A stretch of 16,250 nt of DNA, taken from assembly GCA_009776395.1 (NCBI GenBank), contig WRNX01000018.1, positions 1-16,250 of the forward strand, in the 5' to 3' direction. Source of the stretch: Lentimicrobiaceae bacterium (GTDB lineage Bacteria > Bacteroidota > Bacteroidia > Bacteroidales > WCHB1-69). The notes beneath the pieces are model-generated. The model made no database searches, was not told the origin of the DNA, and saw only the letters and a program-made list of their open reading frames with translations. Each line of letters starts with the position of its first letter. Within the stretch, counting starts at the first letter, position 1. Shown piece by piece: positions 14,695 through 16,250 of the stretch. The position numbers and the translations under genes are program-made.

Positions 14695-15078
14695 TGGAGC
14701 CGGCGGGAGTCGAACCCGCGTCCAAACGTGTTGCAAAGATGCTTTCTACATGTTTAGCCTGAGTTTATTTGTCGGCGAAAGAAAAGTACTCGGCAAACTG
14801 CGCTTTCGCTTATCTTCAAAAACTTCACCTTTGCAATGAAGCGTGCATTGGCTATCTTTTCATTTACGATGCTTCGTACCGAACGCCGAAAAGCAAAGCT
14901 TTCGGGGAAACACCCGAGGCGATAAACCTGGTTTATGCGTCGGGATCGCGGCTGTTAAGCAGCGATTGCATAAGAGTTGCCAGTTATTGGCTACGAGAGT
15001 TAGTTTTTAACGGAACCATCTCACAACTTCCGACATGCTTACAAATTTACATCCATGCTGTCAAAACCAAACGACCCC
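14695..15078 (-). ncRNA. ssrA: tmRNA (transfer-messenger RNA)
   Basis: The 384-nt RNA rescues stalled ribosomes and tags the nascent chain. The 5' end GGGGTCG (15078-15072) pairs over seven bases, with two G-U pairs, with the 3' end CGGCTCC next to the discriminator A at 14695. The T-arm GCGGGTTCGACTCCCGC precedes it (about 14719-14703), and the 5' part has the tRNA-like TTTGACAGCA. The tag reading frame on the minus strand starts at GGC (14981-14979) and ends at TAA (14957-14955), giving GNSYAIAA. CCA is not encoded: CAA follows the discriminator. Several GC-rich pseudoknot-like stems lie in 14780-14950. No terminator separates it from the GH57 gene. Confidence 0.95.
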
Positions 15079-15123
15079 AAATGATGTAGTAATGAGATAA
15101 TTAGATGATGAGAAAACTGAGGC

Positions 15124-15203
15124 TTTTTGAGAAGACAAAAATATGCTTTTTTTAATAATATTATTCTCAAAAATTCATGTATTTTTTCCACTATGAATTT
15201 TTG
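15124..15203. promoter_or_regulatory. Overlapping inverted repeats between ssrA and ettA
   Basis: CAAAAATTCAT (15168-15178) and ATGAATTTTTG (15193-15203) are a perfect 11-bp inverted repeat with a 14-nt loop. The left arm also overlaps a second pair: TTTTTGAGAA (15124-15133) with TTCTCAAAAA (15164-15173). The two stems share bases 15168-15173 and so would exclude each other. They may form a terminator, operator or leader switch; the sequence alone does not decide. The rest of the 15079-15288 gap is AT-rich, with no clear ettA promoter. Confidence 0.45.
15136..15143 (-). promoter_or_regulatory. Candidate -7 box for ssrA
   Basis: Read on the minus strand, 15143-15136 is TATTTTTG, a TAnnTTTG match about 58 bp before the mature tmRNA 5' end. 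The nearest TTTG upstream (15171-15168) gives a 24-bp spacer, longer than ideal. A precursor leader of roughly 50 nt, removed by RNase P, would follow. Confidence 0.35.
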
Positions 15204-15288
15204 AAGAACATTTTTAGTCTGTGTGTAATTTAAAAATTTCATGTTTCTTTGTAGTCAAAATAAATTACAGATAATAATTACAATTATT

Positions 15289-16250
15289 ATGATAGACGAC
15301 AAAAAAATTATCTTCTCAATGGTAAACGTCAGTAAGGTTTACCCTCCTCAAAAACAAGTATTAAAAAACATCTACCTGTCATTTTATTACGGTGCAAAAA
15401 TTGGCGTGTTAGGATTGAACGGCGCAGGAAAATCTTCTCTATTGAAGATTATTGCCGGCGTGGACAAGTCGTTTCAGGGGGAAGTGGTTTTCTCTCCCGG
15501 CTATTCTGTGGGTTACTTGGCACAAGAACCCGAAATGGACGATACCCTTACCGTTATTGACGTTGTGAAACAGGGCGTGCAAAAAGTTGTGGATATTCTT
15601 TCCGAATATGATGCCGTAAACATGAAATTTATGGAAGAGATGACCGATGATGAAATGACCAAACTGATTGAACGTCAAGGCGAACTGACGGAACTGATTG
15701 AACAGTACGATGCGTGGGAGTTGGACAGCAAATTGGAGCGCGCGATGGATGCCCTGCGTTGTCCGGAAGCAGATACACCGATAAAAAATCTGTCGGGTGG
15801 AGAACGCCGTCGCGTGGCATTGTGCCGCCTGTTGCTTTCGGAACCGGATATTTTGCTGTTGGATGAGCCTACCAACCACTTGGACGCCGAATCGGTGGAA
15901 TGGTTGGAAATGCACCTTCAACAGTACAAAGGCACAGTAATTGCCGTAACGCACGATAGATACTTTTTAGATAACGTTGCCGGCTGGATTTTGGAATTGG
16001 ATAGGGGAGAAGGAATCCCCTGGCAAGGTAACTATTCTTCGTGGTTGGAACAAAAAACACAACGTTTGGCGCAGGAAGAAAAACAGGAATCGAAACGTAT
16101 GAAAACGTTGGAGCGCGAGTTGGAATGGGTGCGGATGTCACCAAAAGCACGGCAGTCGAAAGGGAAAGCGCGTTTGAATGCCTACGACAAACTGTTGAAC
16201 GAAGATGTAAAAGAACGCGAAGAGAAACTGCAAATCTATATCCCCAACGG
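15289..16250 (+). CDS. ettA: ABC-F translation factor EttA (3' end outside window)
   Basis: The first 320 residues of an ABC-F ATPase are present, open to the window edge; full-length EttA is about 555-560. EttA binds the ribosomal E site and gates the first elongation step according to ATP/ADP. Seen here are Walker A GLNGAGKSS (42-50), the arm region (about 95-139), signature LSGGERRR (168-175), Walker B ILLLDEPTNHLD (188-199, Glu193), switch His222 in THDRYFLDN, and the start of the linker (LDRGEGIPWQGNYSSWLEQK, then RQSKGKARL). The segment after the arm is EttA-like, not Uup- or ARE-ABC-F-like. The ATG at 15289 is followed by another in frame at 15319 (Met11), which is an alternative start. 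Its divergent neighbour is ssrA. Confidence 0.95.
   Translation, partial: MIDDKKIIFSMVNVSKVYPPQKQVLKNIYLSFYYGAKIGVLGLNGAGKSSLLKIIAGVDKSFQGEVVFSPGYSVGYLAQEPEMDDTLTVIDVVKQGVQKVVDILSEYDAVNMKFMEEMTDDEMTKLIERQGELTELIEQYDAWELDSKLERAMDALRCPEADTPIKNLSGGERRRVALCRLLLSEPDILLLDEPTNHLDAESVEWLEMHLQQYKGTVIAVTHDRYFLDNVAGWILELDRGEGIPWQGNYSSWLEQKTQRLAQEEKQESKRMKTLERELEWVRMSPKARQSKGKARLNAYDKLLNEDVKEREEKLQIYIPN

Noticed and set aside
14680..14736. N-terminal extension of the GH57 protein
   Set aside because: The extra residues (WTRVRLPPAPQ) are translated from the tmRNA T-arm and acceptor; the family N-terminus starts at MHSICFHF.
14769..15089. 106-codon plus-strand open frame
   Set aside because: It runs antisense through ssrA; the tmRNA ends pair and the T-arm is canonical, so the frame is incidental.
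15439..16150. Several minus-strand open frames of 63-171 codons
   Set aside because: They are antisense shadows of ettA, whose motifs are complete on the plus strand.

Overview
The window looks like a chromosomal stretch from a member of the phylum Bacteroidota. The evidence is the AT-rich sequence, several promoters of the Bacteroidota type (TTTG, about 20 bp, then TAnnTTTG), almost no Shine-Dalgarno sites, and lineage-typical genes: an Omp28-related lipoprotein, a DUF6029-like barrel, DUF4340, a Tgt without its zinc cysteines, and a lamin-tail/OadG fusion. Genus cannot be fixed from the sequence.

Layout. 1-321 is the 3' end of a PD-(D/E)XK nuclease-like gene. It is followed by a 170-bp block of nested octamer repeats (321-490) and a start-less stub of an RHS/SpvB-type gene (493-765, minus). 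An M48 lipoprotein protease and tgt form a tight minus-strand pair (801-2728). Diverging from them on the plus strand are a TlpA-like thioredoxin, a DUF6029-like outer-membrane barrel, an Omp28-related lipoprotein and a RidA-family protein (2897-6614). A TetR-type regulator (6618-7190, minus) diverges from a DUF4340 membrane protein that overlaps ribD (7254-9307). A short LytTR protein (9304-9759, minus) diverges from an acyl-CoA carboxyltransferase (mmdA/pccB-like), an OadG subunit with a lamin-tail domain, and a PfkB sugar/nucleoside kinase (9887-13509). A GH57 glycosidase lies directly downstream of ssrA (tmRNA) on the minus strand (13504-15078). The 5' part of ettA runs off the right edge (15289-16250).

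How genes fit together. The TlpA-like, barrel and Omp28-related proteins are all exported and all carry paired cysteines, suggesting an envelope thiol/redox module. The carboxyltransferase plus OadG suggests a Na+-pumping methylmalonyl-CoA-type decarboxylase, but the biotin carrier and the membrane beta subunit are not adjacent. tmRNA and EttA are both translation-quality factors, transcribed divergently.

The most unusual signal is a set of heptamer/octamer tandem repeats. They fill intergenic gaps at 321-490 and 3395-3474. The same heptamer words continue inside the signal-peptide codons of the barrel gene (3500-3527) and the lamin-tail/OadG gene (11490-11561). Other second-look points are a tmRNA with an unusually short predicted tag (GNSYAIAA), three convergent gene pairs whose stop codons overlap or nearly touch, and substitutions at signature residues in the carboxyltransferase and the GH57 protein. 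I saw no CRISPR array, IS element, tRNA or rRNA, and no obviously new defence system.
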